Assembly: GCF_002197665.1 (NCBI RefSeq) | Contig: NZ_NBBJ01000001.1 | Coordinates: 434,001 to 498,000, forward strand | Source: Sphingomonas mucosissima | Lineage (GTDB): Bacteria; Pseudomonadota; Alphaproteobacteria; Sphingomonadales; Sphingomonadaceae | DNA: 64,000 bases | Reading direction: 5' to 3' | Shown: one piece after another, positions 1 through 8,412 of the stretch | Layout of the letters: each line of letters opens with the position of its first letter | How positions within the stretch are numbered: the stretch's first letter is position 1 | Notes under the pieces: model-generated | Told to the model about the DNA's origin: nothing | Database searches by the model: none | What the model saw: only the letters and a program-made list of their open reading frames with translations | Program-made: the position numbers and the translations under genes

Positions 1-87
1 CTGGATGGCGATTGCCGGCGACTGGTGATGCCTCCGGTGCTGCCGGAGCATCTAGCACCGCCAGCAATCCCCCATTAAGGGCGCGCC

Positions 88-1461
88 ATGACGACCAAAA
101 CCGTTTCAGACAGCAACTCGCCTGTTGTCGAGTCGCGCGACCAGCTGATCGCCAGTTTCGCGGGCGGCGAGAAGCCCAGGGAGCGGTGGCGGATCGGCAC
201 CGAGCACGAGAAATTCGTTTATTCGCGTGACGATCACCATGCGCCGAGCTGGGACGAAGCCGGCGGCATCCGCGCGCTGCTGATCGAATTGCAGCAGCAC
301 GGCTGGAAGCCGGTCGAGGAGGGGGGCAACCTCATCGCGCTGACCGGGGCGGACGGATCGGTCAGCCTGGAGCCGGCGGGACAGTTCGAGCTTTCCGGCG
401 CGCCGCTCGAGAACCTGCACCAGACCTGTGCGGAAACCGGGCGCCATCTGGATCAGGTGAAGGCGGCGGGCGAGAAGCTCGGCATCGGTTTTCTCGGGCT
501 CGGCATGTGGCCGGACAAGACGCGCGCCGAGCTGCCGATCATGCCGAAGGGGCGCTATGGCATCATGCTGCGCCACATGCCGCGCGTCGGTAGCATGGGG
601 CTCGACATGATGCTCCGCACCTGCACGATCCAGGTTAACCTGGACTATGCGAGCGAAGCCGACATGGCGCAGAAGTTTCGCGTCGGCCTTGCGCTGCAGC
701 CGCTGGCGACCGCGCTGTTCGCCAACTCACCGTTCACCGAGGGCAAGCCCAACGGCTACCTCAGCTACCGCAGCCACATTTGGTCGGATACCGACCCTGC
801 GCGCACGGGCATGCTTCCCTTCGTGTTCGAGGATGGCTTCGGCTATGAGCGTTATACCGACTATATGCTCGATGTGCCGATGTACTTCGTTTATCGCAAC
901 GGCCAGTACATCGATGCCGCCGGCCTGTCGTTCCGAGATTTTCTGACGGGCGAGCTTTCAGTCTTACCGGGTGAACGGCCGACGTTGGACGATTGGACCG
1001 ATCACCTTTCCACCGCCTTCCCCGAAGTGCGGCTCAAGACGTTCCTGGAGATGCGCGGCGCGGATGGCGGCCCGTGGAACCGGATTTGTGCGCTGCCGGC
1101 CTTCTGGGTCGGTCTGCTCTACGATCAGGGCGCGCTGGATGCGGCTTGGAGTCTGGTAAAACATTGGACGATCGACGAGCGCCAGGCGCTGCGCGATGCG
1201 GTGCCGAAGCTGGGGCTGGATGCGCCGGTGCCGGGCCGAGGGACGTTGCGCGACATCGCGGGCGAGGTGCTGGACATTGCCAATGCCGGGCTTGCCGCGC
1301 GCGCGCGCCTGAACAGCTCGGGCGACAACGAGACCGGCTTCCTCGATCCGCTGCGCGAGATCGTGCGGACAGGGAAGGTGCCGGCGGAGCAGCTGCTCGA
1401 TCGTTATCATGGCGCCTGGGGCGGCGACCTGTCGCGTGTCTATGCGGAACAGAGCTTCTGA
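88..1461 (+). CDS. gshA: Glutamate-cysteine ligase
   Basis: Predicted cytosolic ligase joining L-glutamate and L-cysteine with ATP to form gamma-glutamylcysteine, the first committed step of glutathione synthesis. The 457-residue length and the motifs GTEHEKF (about residues 38-44), SLEPAGQFELSG and MLRTCTIQVNLDY match the plant/alphaproteobacterial class of the enzyme rather than the enterobacterial class. The ATG at 88 precedes a family-like N-terminus, but the ribosome-binding site is weak. The gene stands alone: the 87 bases before it hold no complete gene and a REP-like repeat follows. The family assignment is firm; the start is slightly less certain. Confidence 0.95.
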   Translation: MTTKTVSDSNSPVVESRDQLIASFAGGEKPRERWRIGTEHEKFVYSRDDHHAPSWDEAGGIRALLIELQQHGWKPVEEGGNLIALTGADGSVSLEPAGQFELSGAPLENLHQTCAETGRHLDQVKAAGEKLGIGFLGLGMWPDKTRAELPIMPKGRYGIMLRHMPRVGSMGLDMMLRTCTIQVNLDYASEADMAQKFRVGLALQPLATALFANSPFTEGKPNGYLSYRSHIWSDTDPARTGMLPFVFEDGFGYERYTDYMLDVPMYFVYRNGQYIDAAGLSFRDFLTGELSVLPGERPTLDDWTDHLSTAFPEVRLKTFLEMRGADGGPWNRICALPAFWVGLLYDQGALDAAWSLVKHWTIDERQALRDAVPKLGLDAPVPGRGTLRDIAGEVLDIANAGLAARARLNSSGDNETGFLDPLREIVRTGKVPAEQLLDRYHGAWGGDLSRVYAEQSF

Positions 1462-1489
1462 TCTTCGCCACCGTAAGCAAACTCCTGTT

Positions 1490-1585
1490 CGTCATGCCGG
1501 GCTGGTCCCGGCATCCACTGTGCCGCAGGAGCGGCGAGCGTTGAGTACGCGGTGCCCTGGATCCCGGGACGAGTCCGGGATGACG
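1490..1585. repeat. REP-like inverted intergenic repeat
   Basis: Two GC-rich arms, GTCATGCCGGGCTGGTCCCG at 1491-1510 and GGACGAGTCCGGGATGACGG at 1567-1586, can each fold and are roughly inverted copies around a variable centre that contains CTGGATCCCGG. The pattern resembles the dispersed CGTCATGCCGG...CCGGGATGACG repeats common between genes in sphingomonads (from memory). Only one copy is present in this window, so dispersal cannot be shown here. It may also end gshA transcription, although no T-tract follows. Confidence 0.6.
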
Positions 1586-1629
1586 GTTCTTGCGGGGTGG
1601 ACGGCAGTTATCATCGCTACGGATCACCC

Positions 1630-2265
1630 ATGAACCGCCGCCCGCATCGCATCGGCCTGCTCGGCGGCTCGTTCAATCCGGCGCACAATGGGCACCGCGG
1701 GATCAGCCTCGCGGCGATCCAAGCGCTCGATCTGGACGAGATGTGGTGGCTGGTGTCGCCCGGCAATCCGCTGAAGCCGGCGGCTGGCATGGCGCCGCTT
1801 GCTGCGCGGCTCGCTTCTGCCCGCCGCGTCGCTCGCGCGGCTCGTATTCGCCCTACCGATGTCGAGGCGCGGCTAGGCACGCGCTATACGGTGGATACGC
1901 TCGCCGCGCTTGTCGGACGCTATCCGCGGCATCGTTTCATCTGGGTGATGGGCGCGGACAATCTGGGCCAGTTTCATCGCTGGCGCGAATGGCGGCGGAT
2001 CGCGCGCACGGTTCCGATTGCAGTTATTGCGCGACCCGGCTATGATGCTGTTGCCCGCGCGGCACCCGCGATGGGTTGGCTGCGGCGCTTCCAGAGGCCC
2101 GCACGCCAGGCGATGAACTGGACCGAGTGGAGTGTGCCAGCCCTGGTGCTGCTGCGTTTCCGCCCTGACCCGACATCCGCGACGCAGCTTCGCGCCGCAG
2201 ATCCTGCCTGGCATCAGCGCTATGCCCTCCCCATATCCACAGCCAAACCTTTCACCCAGGAGTGA
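1630..2265 (+). CDS. nadD: Nicotinate-nucleotide adenylyltransferase
   Basis: Predicted enzyme transferring AMP from ATP to nicotinate mononucleotide in NAD synthesis. It opens with the nucleotidyltransferase signature GGSFNPAHNGH (HxGH type, about residues 13-23), has WVMGADNLGQFHRW in the middle and a late SATQLR segment in the place of the usual SxTxIR. The ATG at 1630 is chosen because the Rossmann strand RIGLLGGSFNP follows directly; longer readings add only repeat-derived residues. Its TGA overlaps the GTG of rsfS, so nadD-rsfS-rlmH form one unit, the usual alphaproteobacterial arrangement. Confidence 0.93.
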   Translation: MNRRPHRIGLLGGSFNPAHNGHRGISLAAIQALDLDEMWWLVSPGNPLKPAAGMAPLAARLASARRVARAARIRPTDVEARLGTRYTVDTLAALVGRYPRHRFIWVMGADNLGQFHRWREWRRIARTVPIAVIARPGYDAVARAAPAMGWLRRFQRPARQAMNWTEWSVPALVLLRFRPDPTSATQLRAADPAWHQRYALPISTAKPFTQE

Positions 2266-2663
2266 ACTTGCCCGTTTCCGCCAACGCCTATCGATCCTCC
2301 GACGCTGACAGCGTCGCGGCATTGCATAAGCTTGTTCTCGACAGCCTGGACGATGATCAGGCGGCCGACACCATTTCCATCCCGCTCGCCGGGAAGTCCT
2401 CGATCGCTGATCATATGGTGATCGCAAGCGGGCGCTCGACCCGTCAGGTCGCCTCCATGGCCCAGAAGCTGGCCGAAAAGATCAAGCACGAGACCGGCAG
2501 GTCGCCGCGGATCGAGGGCCTGCCCACCGCTGACTGGGTGCTGATCGACGCCGGCGACGTGATCGTTCACCTGTTCCGCCCCGAGGTCCGCTCCTTCTAC
2601 AATCTGGAGCGGATGTGGTCGTTCGGCGACGCGCCGGCCGCCCCGGTGCCCGGGAACGCCTGA
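2262..2663 (+). CDS. rsfS: Ribosomal silencing factor RsfS
   Basis: Predicted RsfS (Iojap/YbeB) protein, which binds ribosomal protein L14 on the 50S subunit and blocks subunit joining during starvation. It shows the family core: DDDQAADTISIPL, SIADHMVIASGRSTRQV, then WVLIDAGDVIVHLF and RSFYNLERMW near the C-terminus. It starts with GTG at 2262 inside the nadD stop (GTGA overlap), implying translational coupling. At 133 residues it is slightly longer than typical, from an N-terminal extension. Its target L14 (rplN) is also encoded in this window. Confidence 0.93.
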   Translation: MNLPVSANAYRSSDADSVAALHKLVLDSLDDDQAADTISIPLAGKSSIADHMVIASGRSTRQVASMAQKLAEKIKHETGRSPRIEGLPTADWVLIDAGDVIVHLFRPEVRSFYNLERMWSFGDAPAAPVPGNA

Positions 2664-2664
2664 T

Positions 2665-3087
2665 CTGATCCTTCACATCGTGGCGCGCGGGCGGATTGGG
2701 CGTTCGCCCGAGGCCGAGCTGGTTGATCGCTATCTCAAGCGGATTGCCTGGCCGACCCGCGTGACCGAATTGCCCGATCGTGCCGGGAAAGTGCCCGACG
2801 TGGCGCCCGCCACCAGGCGGATCATGCTGGACGAGACCGGAAAGGTGCTGTCGTCCGTTGAGTTCGCGCGTGTCCTTGAGCGGTGGCGCGATGATGGCGT
2901 GCGTGAGGCGCGCTTCATGATCGGCGCCGCCGACGGGTTTGACGATGCCGAGCGGGAAGGGGCGGACCTGCTGCTGTCGTTCGGGCGCGCCACCTGGCCG
3001 CACATGCTGGCCCGTGCCATGCTGGCGGAGCAATTGTTCCGCGTCACCTCCATCCTTGCCAATCATCCTTATCATCGCGAAGGCTGA
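2665..3087 (+). CDS. rlmH: 23S rRNA pseudouridine-1915 N3-methyltransferase
   Basis: Predicted SPOUT methyltransferase that methylates pseudouridine 1915 of helix 69 in assembled 70S ribosomes, using S-adenosylmethionine. The knot region has FMIGAADGFDD and the C-terminus has the hallmark TSILANHPYHRE. Start choice matters: the first standard codon is a GTG at 2680, giving MARGRIG and losing half of the first beta-strand. An in-frame CTG at 2665 restores LILHIVARG, which aligns with the family start (MKLxIxAxG). I therefore prefer CTG at 2665, one base after the rsfS stop. The product is certain; the start is inference. Confidence 0.88.
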   Translation: MILHIVARGRIGRSPEAELVDRYLKRIAWPTRVTELPDRAGKVPDVAPATRRIMLDETGKVLSSVEFARVLERWRDDGVREARFMIGAADGFDDAEREGADLLLSFGRATWPHMLARAMLAEQLFRVTSILANHPYHREG

Positions 3088-3093
3088 TCCGCG

Positions 3094-4245
3094 ATGCGGG
3101 TGGGGCTGACAGCGATGCTCACGGGGGCGGCGATGCTGCTCGCCAGTGCGACGGCGGCGCCTGACCGCCTGTCGATCGAGCGTGAGCGGCTGAGGGCAGC
3201 CAAGGCGGAGGCAACGCAGGCCGCGGCACGGGCGGCCGACCTGGAACGGCGGGCGGCGGCGGAGCGAGGCGCCGTGGCGAAGGCGCAGGCCGAGGAAGCC
3301 GCGGTGGGCGCGCGCATCGATCGCGCCGAAGCAACCGTAGCCGCGGCGCGGGCGCGGGTTGCGATCATCGAGGGGTTGCTGGAGCAGCAGCGGGCGACAC
3401 TTGGCGAGCGGCAAAAGCCGGTTGCGAAGCTCATCGCGGCACTTTCCTCTCTCGCGCGCCGCCCGGTGGCGGCGGTGATCGTGCAACCGGGGTCTGTGAC
3501 GGATCTGGTCCATGTGCGCGCCGTGCTGGGGAGCACCTTGCCGGTGATCCGGCGTGAGACCGCGGGCCTGCGCGAGGAGCTGGCGCAAAGCCGCAGGTTG
3601 CGCGCGGCGGCCGCGCTGGCGGCAGCGGGGCTGGAGGAGAGCCGGCGCGCACTCATCGCCGAGCGACAGGCGCTGGCCGCGGTGCGGGCACGCCATGCCA
3701 GCGCCGCGGTGCAGCTGAACCGCGACGCGCTGGTTCAGTCTGACCGGGCGATCGCGCTCGGCGAAGAAGCGCGCGACATCATCGACCGGGTGACTGCCAT
3801 CGGCGAGACCGAGGCAAAACTTGGAGAACTGGCGCAGCTGCCCGGCCCGCCGCGATCGATCGTTCCGCCCGAATTACGCACGCCAGCCTATCGGCTGGCG
3901 GTCGGCGGCCGGCTGGTGACCGGCTACGGTGAGGTCTCGGAAAATGGCGTGCGGTCCCGCGGGCTGACCTTCGCGGTGGGCGAGCGGGCGATCGTCCGGG
4001 CTCCCGCCGCCGGACAGGTGATCCTGTCGCGCCCGTTCCGCGGCTATGGCACGATCGTCATCATCGACCACGGCAACGGCTGGAACAGCCTGATCACTGG
4101 GATCGGCGAGGCCACCGTGAAGCGCGGTGCTCAGGTTGGGGCGGGTGACACCATTGGCCGTGCACCGACGGGCGGCGAGCCGATGGTGACGGTGGAGTTG
4201 CGGCGGCAGGGTCGGCCGGTCGACATGACTGGTCTGATCGGGTGA
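3094..4245 (+). CDS. EnvC-like murein hydrolase activator (degenerate LytM/M23)
   Basis: A signal peptide (about residues 1-22, ending ATAAP) is followed by long Ala/Arg/Glu-rich coiled coil (about 25-250) and a C-terminal LytM/M23 fold (about 280-383, with GYGTIVIIDHGNGW). The M23 zinc ligands are missing: the first-ligand region reads SRGLTFAVGE and the usual HxH strand reads VTVELRRQG. That combination fits EnvC/NlpD-type proteins, which activate amidases at the septum and do not cut peptidoglycan themselves. It begins 6 bases after rlmH and lies upstream of ctpA, a frequent proteobacterial pairing. It was identified by architecture, not by a unique motif. Confidence 0.82.
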   Translation: MRVGLTAMLTGAAMLLASATAAPDRLSIERERLRAAKAEATQAAARAADLERRAAAERGAVAKAQAEEAAVGARIDRAEATVAAARARVAIIEGLLEQQRATLGERQKPVAKLIAALSSLARRPVAAVIVQPGSVTDLVHVRAVLGSTLPVIRRETAGLREELAQSRRLRAAAALAAAGLEESRRALIAERQALAAVRARHASAAVQLNRDALVQSDRAIALGEEARDIIDRVTAIGETEAKLGELAQLPGPPRSIVPPELRTPAYRLAVGGRLVTGYGEVSENGVRSRGLTFAVGERAIVRAPAAGQVILSRPFRGYGTIVIIDHGNGWNSLITGIGEATVKRGAQVGAGDTIGRAPTGGEPMVTVELRRQGRPVDMTGLIG

Positions 4246-4390
4246 CCGAGGCCGGGTAGTTCGCCGATCGCCTCGCATGCTTGATAAGGATTCTGCGCGC
4301 TCAGCCTCCGTTCACCTCGTCTGCGCTTTGATCGGCCACGCGAAAGCCGCTAAAGGCGATCAATCCGGTTCGCCCGAGGACGTGACCTAC

Positions 4391-5740
4391 ATGAAGTTTC
4401 CGCTGCTCTCCGCCACTGCCCTGGTCGCGACACTTGCGCTCGCGCCGCTAACCACCGGGGCGATGGCCGCGGTGGATGCGAGCGCCTATCGCGAGATGGA
4501 GCGCTTCATGGACGTGTATAACCGCGTCAAAGCGGATTACGTCGACAAGGTCACCGACGAACAACTGATCAAAGGCGCGATCCAGGGCATGCTGACGGCG
4601 CTCGATCCGCACTCCGGCTATGTCGATGCGTCCGATTTCGAAAATTTGCGTATCCAGACGGAGGGCAATTACGGCGGCCTTGGCCTCACCGTATCGCTCG
4701 AGGACGGGGCCGTTAAGGTCATCGCGCCGCAGGAGGATTCTCCGGCGTGGCGTGCGGGCGTAAAGGCGGGCGATTATATCACCCACATCGACGGAAAGCT
4801 GATCTACGGCGGCACGCTGGATGAAGCGGTGGCGCAGATGCGCGGCAAGCCGGGCTCGAAGCTGAACATCACCGTCGTGCGGCCGGGTCGCGACAAGCCG
4901 ATGGAATTGGCTTTGGTGCGTGAATTGATCGTCCAGCGCCCGGTGAAATGGGAGGTGAAGGGCGATGTCGGCTACGTCAACATCAACACTTTCTCCGAGA
5001 CGACCGGTGCCGACACGCGCGCCGCGATGGTGGCGATCGAGAAGGCGCTGGGCCGTCGCCCGCTCGGCTATGTTGTGGACCTGCGCTCCAACGGCGGCGG
5101 GCTGCTGACCCAGGCGATCGAAGTGGCCGACGTGTTCCTGGAGGGCGGCGAAGTCGTATCGCAGCGCGGGCGCGGGAAGGGTGACGTGGAGCGCTATTAC
5201 GCCAAGCCTGGCGACATGGCGCACGGCCTGCCGATCGTCGTGCTGACCGACAGCGGTACAGCCTCCGCCTCCGAGATCGTCGCCGGCGCGATCCAGGATC
5301 ATCATCGCGGTATCGTCATGGGCGAGCGCACCTTCGGCAAGGGATCGGTGCAGACGCTGCTTCAGCTGGGGCCGACGACCGCACTGCGCCTGACCACCGC
5401 GCGTTACTACACGCCGTCGGGCCGATCGGTGCAGGAAGGCGGCATCGAGCCGGATATCGCCGTGCCGCAGATCAGCGATGCCGATTACAAGTCGCGCCCG
5501 GTGTTCCGCGAGGCCGACCTGCGCCGCCACCTCATCAACGAAGTGAAAGCGGACGACCGGATCCTCGAAGAGGATACCAAGGATGATCCGCGCTTCACGG
5601 CGACGCCTGAAGCGTTGAAGAAGGACGGCATCGAGGACTTCCAGCTTTGGTATGCGTTGAAGACGGTCGCCCGGCTGGGCGGACCGGCGCAGGTTGCGGC
5701 GGTGACGGCATCCATGAAGAAGGACCTCGCCGGGAAGTGA
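4391..5740 (+). CDS. ctpA: S41-family C-terminal processing protease
   Basis: Predicted exported serine protease of the CtpA/Prc family. A signal peptide (about residues 1-27, ending GAMAA) precedes the family N-terminal region, a PDZ domain (about 90-170, with GGLGLTVS and DSPAWRAGVKAGD) and the catalytic core. The Ser/Lys dyad sits in GTASASEIVAGAIQD (about 289-303) and TFGKGSVQT (Lys about 317). I place the start at the ATG at 4391 because the signal peptide begins there; an upstream in-frame ATG at 4277 would add 38 non-conserved residues. The last codon overlaps the GTG start of dsbB. Confidence 0.93.
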   Translation: MKFPLLSATALVATLALAPLTTGAMAAVDASAYREMERFMDVYNRVKADYVDKVTDEQLIKGAIQGMLTALDPHSGYVDASDFENLRIQTEGNYGGLGLTVSLEDGAVKVIAPQEDSPAWRAGVKAGDYITHIDGKLIYGGTLDEAVAQMRGKPGSKLNITVVRPGRDKPMELALVRELIVQRPVKWEVKGDVGYVNINTFSETTGADTRAAMVAIEKALGRRPLGYVVDLRSNGGGLLTQAIEVADVFLEGGEVVSQRGRGKGDVERYYAKPGDMAHGLPIVVLTDSGTASASEIVAGAIQDHHRGIVMGERTFGKGSVQTLLQLGPTTALRLTTARYYTPSGRSVQEGGIEPDIAVPQISDADYKSRPVFREADLRRHLINEVKADDRILEEDTKDDPRFTATPEALKKDGIEDFQLWYALKTVARLGGPAQVAAVTASMKKDLAGK

Positions 5741-6219
5741 GCTGGGCCCAATCACGCGCGCGGCTCATCGCGCTGCTACTGCCATTGCTGTTGCTTGCAG
5801 GCGCCTGGGGATCACAACTGATCGGCGGGTTGGTGCCGTGCGAGATGTGCCATTGGCAACGCTGGCCTCATTATGCCGCGGTACTGGCGGCGGCCTTCGC
5901 CTTTGTTGTGCCGGGCCGCTCCAGCAAGGTGACAATGATCGTCATTGCGGCGCTGCTAATCGCCGTTTCTGGCTTGATCGGCGTTTTTCATGCCGGCGTG
6001 GAATATCATTGGTGGCAGGGCATCACCGCTTGCTCGACCATGGTAACTGGCGATGGCGTGTCGACCGACGAGATGCTGCGCCGCCTGCTGGCAGCTCCCG
6101 TCATCCGGTGCGACGCGGCACAATGGACCTTGGTGGGCGTTTCTCTGGCGGGGTTCAATGCGATCCTGTCGCTTGGCGGCGCGGCGGTGATCCTGTGGCT
6201 GATCGGAAGGGTGAGATGA
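5737..6219 (+). CDS. dsbB: Disulfide bond formation protein B
   Basis: Predicted inner-membrane quinone reductase that reoxidises periplasmic DsbA. The 160-residue protein has four hydrophobic segments, the first periplasmic pair CEMC (Cys35/Cys38, in PCEMCHWQRWPH) and a second pair at Cys99 (ITACST) and Cys125 (VIRCD), as in DsbB. The chosen start is GTG at 5737, which overlaps the ctpA stop (GTGA). Its TGA in turn overlaps the ATG of coq7 (ATGA at 6216), so ctpA-dsbB-coq7 look co-transcribed and coupled. A DsbA gene is not in the window. Confidence 0.92.
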   Translation: MSWAQSRARLIALLLPLLLLAGAWGSQLIGGLVPCEMCHWQRWPHYAAVLAAAFAFVVPGRSSKVTMIVIAALLIAVSGLIGVFHAGVEYHWWQGITACSTMVTGDGVSTDEMLRRLLAAPVIRCDAAQWTLVGVSLAGFNAILSLGGAAVILWLIGRVR

Positions 6220-6749
6220 ACTGGAAACCGGGCGACCGCCGCCGCGATACCAAGTCGATGATCCGTGTTGATCAGGCCGGCGAATATGGCGCGACGCGCA
6301 TCTATGCCGGCCAACTCGCCATCATGGGGCATCGTTCGCCACTGGCGCGCGAGATCGCCGGCATGGCCTTGCAGGAAGAGCGGCATCGGCAGTTCTTCGA
6401 CCGGCTGATCGTCGAGCGCGGCGTGCGGCCGACCCTGTTGCAGCCAATTTGGGACGTTGCCGGTTACGCCCTTGGCGCGGTAACGGCGGCGATCGGGCCG
6501 GAAGCGGCCATGGCCTGCACCGCCGCGGTCGAAACCGAGATCGACAAACACTACGCCGATCAGCTGGTCGAACTGGGGACGGAAGAACCCGAGCTGCGCG
6601 AAGCGATTGCTGATTTCCAGGCCGAGGAGCTGGAACATCGCGAGACGGCGCTCGCCAGCGGTGCTGAGAGCGCGCCGGCCTATGCATTGCTTTCCGCGGT
6701 GATCCGGCTGGGCTGCCGCGTCGCGATCGCGACGGCGAAGCGGGTCTGA
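6216..6749 (+). CDS. coq7: Demethoxyubiquinone hydroxylase Coq7
   Basis: Predicted di-iron monooxygenase for a late hydroxylation of the ubiquinone ring at the inner membrane. Ligands expected for the Coq7 four-helix bundle are visible: Glu23 in AGEYGA, EERH at 54-57, Glu106 with His112 in VETEIDKH, and EELEH at 137-141. The 177-residue length is normal for the alphaproteobacterial form. It overlaps the end of dsbB by four bases. Since DsbB passes electrons to ubiquinone, the coupling is plausible, but that is inference. Confidence 0.93.
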   Translation: MNWKPGDRRRDTKSMIRVDQAGEYGATRIYAGQLAIMGHRSPLAREIAGMALQEERHRQFFDRLIVERGVRPTLLQPIWDVAGYALGAVTAAIGPEAAMACTAAVETEIDKHYADQLVELGTEEPELREAIADFQAEELEHRETALASGAESAPAYALLSAVIRLGCRVAIATAKRV

Positions 6750-6765
6750 CGGGGAGGGGAGAGAC

Positions 6766-7284
6766 ATGCGCCTAATCAGACCGTCGGTGCTTGCCATGCT
6801 GGCAATGACGGCGCCGCTCTCCGCACAGCAGGCTGGCGAAGCGGTGATCTCGCCCTCCAAGGTCGTGATCCTGCCGCCGCCGTCCCGGCCGGCCGCGCTG
6901 CCCGGTGCCCCTCGCACCAGCCGGCAGACCCTGCCGACGGAAACCTCGCGGAGCGCGCCAGTCAACGGTGTTCTGGTTCTGTATGGCAACGAGCGCTGCC
7001 CCACGAACAATAATGGCGAAGAGATCGTCGTCTGCCAACGACGCGGGGCGGAAGAACAGTTTCGTATCCCCAAAGAAGTGCGCACGCTGGAAGTCACGCC
7101 AGAGAATGAAAGCTGGGCTGCGCGGGAGAAAGGCAACCAGGACGTCGGCAATGTCGGCATTGGCAGCTGCACCACCGTCGGTCCTGGCGGCGGCACCGGT
7201 TGCTTTGTCCAGAACGCGCGCCGGTCCAAGCGGGAGGCGCAGGCACGCAACAAGGACGCAACGCCGGATCTCAGCCCTTATTGA
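6766..7284 (+). CDS. Secreted hypothetical protein
   Basis: No function recognised. The ATG at 6766 follows a strong AGGGGAGAG ribosome-binding site. The 172-residue product has a signal peptide (about 1-20, ending PLSAQQ), a proline-rich linker (ILPPPSRPAALPG) and a core with CPTNNNGEEIVVC followed by EEQFRIPKE. Similar EIVVC...RIP segments recur in sphingomonad secreted proteins (from memory). The C-terminal half has a second Cys pair around GSCTTVGPGGGTGC and a basic tail. The four cysteines suggest two disulfides, which would fit its position after dsbB. It probably belongs to the end of the dsbB-coq7 operon. Confidence 0.75.
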   Translation: MRLIRPSVLAMLAMTAPLSAQQAGEAVISPSKVVILPPPSRPAALPGAPRTSRQTLPTETSRSAPVNGVLVLYGNERCPTNNNGEEIVVCQRRGAEEQFRIPKEVRTLEVTPENESWAAREKGNQDVGNVGIGSCTTVGPGGGTGCFVQNARRSKREAQARNKDATPDLSPY

Positions 7285-7489
7285 GCCAGGGATGGCGCCT
7301 CATTGACGCCAGGCGACCGGCGATGATGTCGCCGCATGAAGCCCAGTCGTTCGCGCTATTGATCATGACGCGGCCAATGACGTAGCGTTGCTGCTGGCCG
7401 TGTGACTGGCGCAAACGCGGAGCACCGCGGGGAAGCACGGTCGCCGACGCCGCGCGCCTGGGCATGTCATTCGATATCAGGAGAGGCCC

Positions 7490-8179
7490 ATGCGCATCGC
7501 TTTTCTGCTGTTTCCGGCATTGACTCAGCTCGATCTGACTGGCCCGGCGCAAGTGCTGGCGCGCCTCGGCGGCGACGCCCGCCTCGACCTGGTGTGGCGC
7601 AGCCTGGATCCGGTGATGACCGACGCCGGCTTTGCCATCCTGCCGACTGCCACCTTTGACGATGTGAAGGCGGCCGACCTTCTTTGTATTCCCGGTGGCA
7701 TCGGGGTGAATGCCGTGATTGCCGATGACGACGCCATGACCTGGGTCGAACGGGTAGGCACTGACGCCAGCTGGGTGACCAGCGTGTGCACCGGATCGCT
7801 GATCCTGGGCGCCGCCGGTTTGCTTCGCGGCCATCGCGCAACGTCGCATTGGGCTTGGCGAGAAATGTTGCCGCTGTTCGGCGCCATCCCGACGGCAGAA
7901 CGCGTGGTGGTCGATCGGAACCGGGTGACAGGTGGGGGCGTGACGGCGGGGATCGACTTTGCGCTGTCGCTCACTGCCCTGTTGCGCGGTGAGGATCATG
8001 CCCGAGCAGTGCAGCTGAGCATGGAATATGATCCCGCTCCGCCATTCGACGCCGGATCCCCAAGCCGCGCCGGTAAGGCGTTGGTCGCCGACTTTCAGGC
8101 GCGGATGGCGCGCCTGGCGCCCGGTCGCGAGGAGGAGTTGCGGGCGCTGGCGAGCAAGCGGGGGTTTGCAGCGTTGTAA
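7490..8179 (+). CDS. DJ-1/PfpI-family protein, isonitrile-hydratase-like
   Basis: A class I glutamine-amidotransferase-like fold of 229 residues. It begins MRIAFLLFPALTQLDLTGPAQVL, and the nucleophile elbow VCTGSLILGAAGLLRG carries the conserved Cys. An acidic residue in the TQLDLTGP segment is typical of the family. There is no C-terminal helix-turn-helix, so it is not a GlxA-type regulator. Bacterial relatives include isonitrile hydratases, and the substrate cannot be settled from sequence. ATG at 7490 follows GAGAGGCCC. The 200-base gap before it holds no gene I can support. Confidence 0.82.
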   Translation: MRIAFLLFPALTQLDLTGPAQVLARLGGDARLDLVWRSLDPVMTDAGFAILPTATFDDVKAADLLCIPGGIGVNAVIADDDAMTWVERVGTDASWVTSVCTGSLILGAAGLLRGHRATSHWAWREMLPLFGAIPTAERVVVDRNRVTGGGVTAGIDFALSLTALLRGEDHARAVQLSMEYDPAPPFDAGSPSRAGKALVADFQARMARLAPGREEELRALASKRGFAAL

Positions 8180-8412
8180 GGCCACCGGCATGGCCGACTC
8201 GCAAGTGTCGCAAGGTCGTGCGCGCGGGTGAACCGCGTGTTTGCATGCCTCCCGCGGCAAGGCGCGTGTTCAGGGACGTGGGCAGCAGAGCTAGAAGGCG
8301 CAGGTGACGGGTGCCCCCACTCATGCCGCCTACGTAATTATCCCTGAACGAGGGCTCATACAGCAACACCGGAGTTGCGCGACCGCCGACATCGACTAAT
8401 CCGCTAGACCTT

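Noticed and set aside
88-576. Long minus-strand frames opposite gshA, secY, rpoD and other genes
   Set aside because: They are shadows of GC-rich coding regions, with Arg/Pro/His-heavy composition and no domain or ribosome-binding site.
4277-4390. 38-residue N-terminal extension of CtpA
   Set aside because: The normal signal peptide begins at 4391 and the upstream residues show no conservation pattern.
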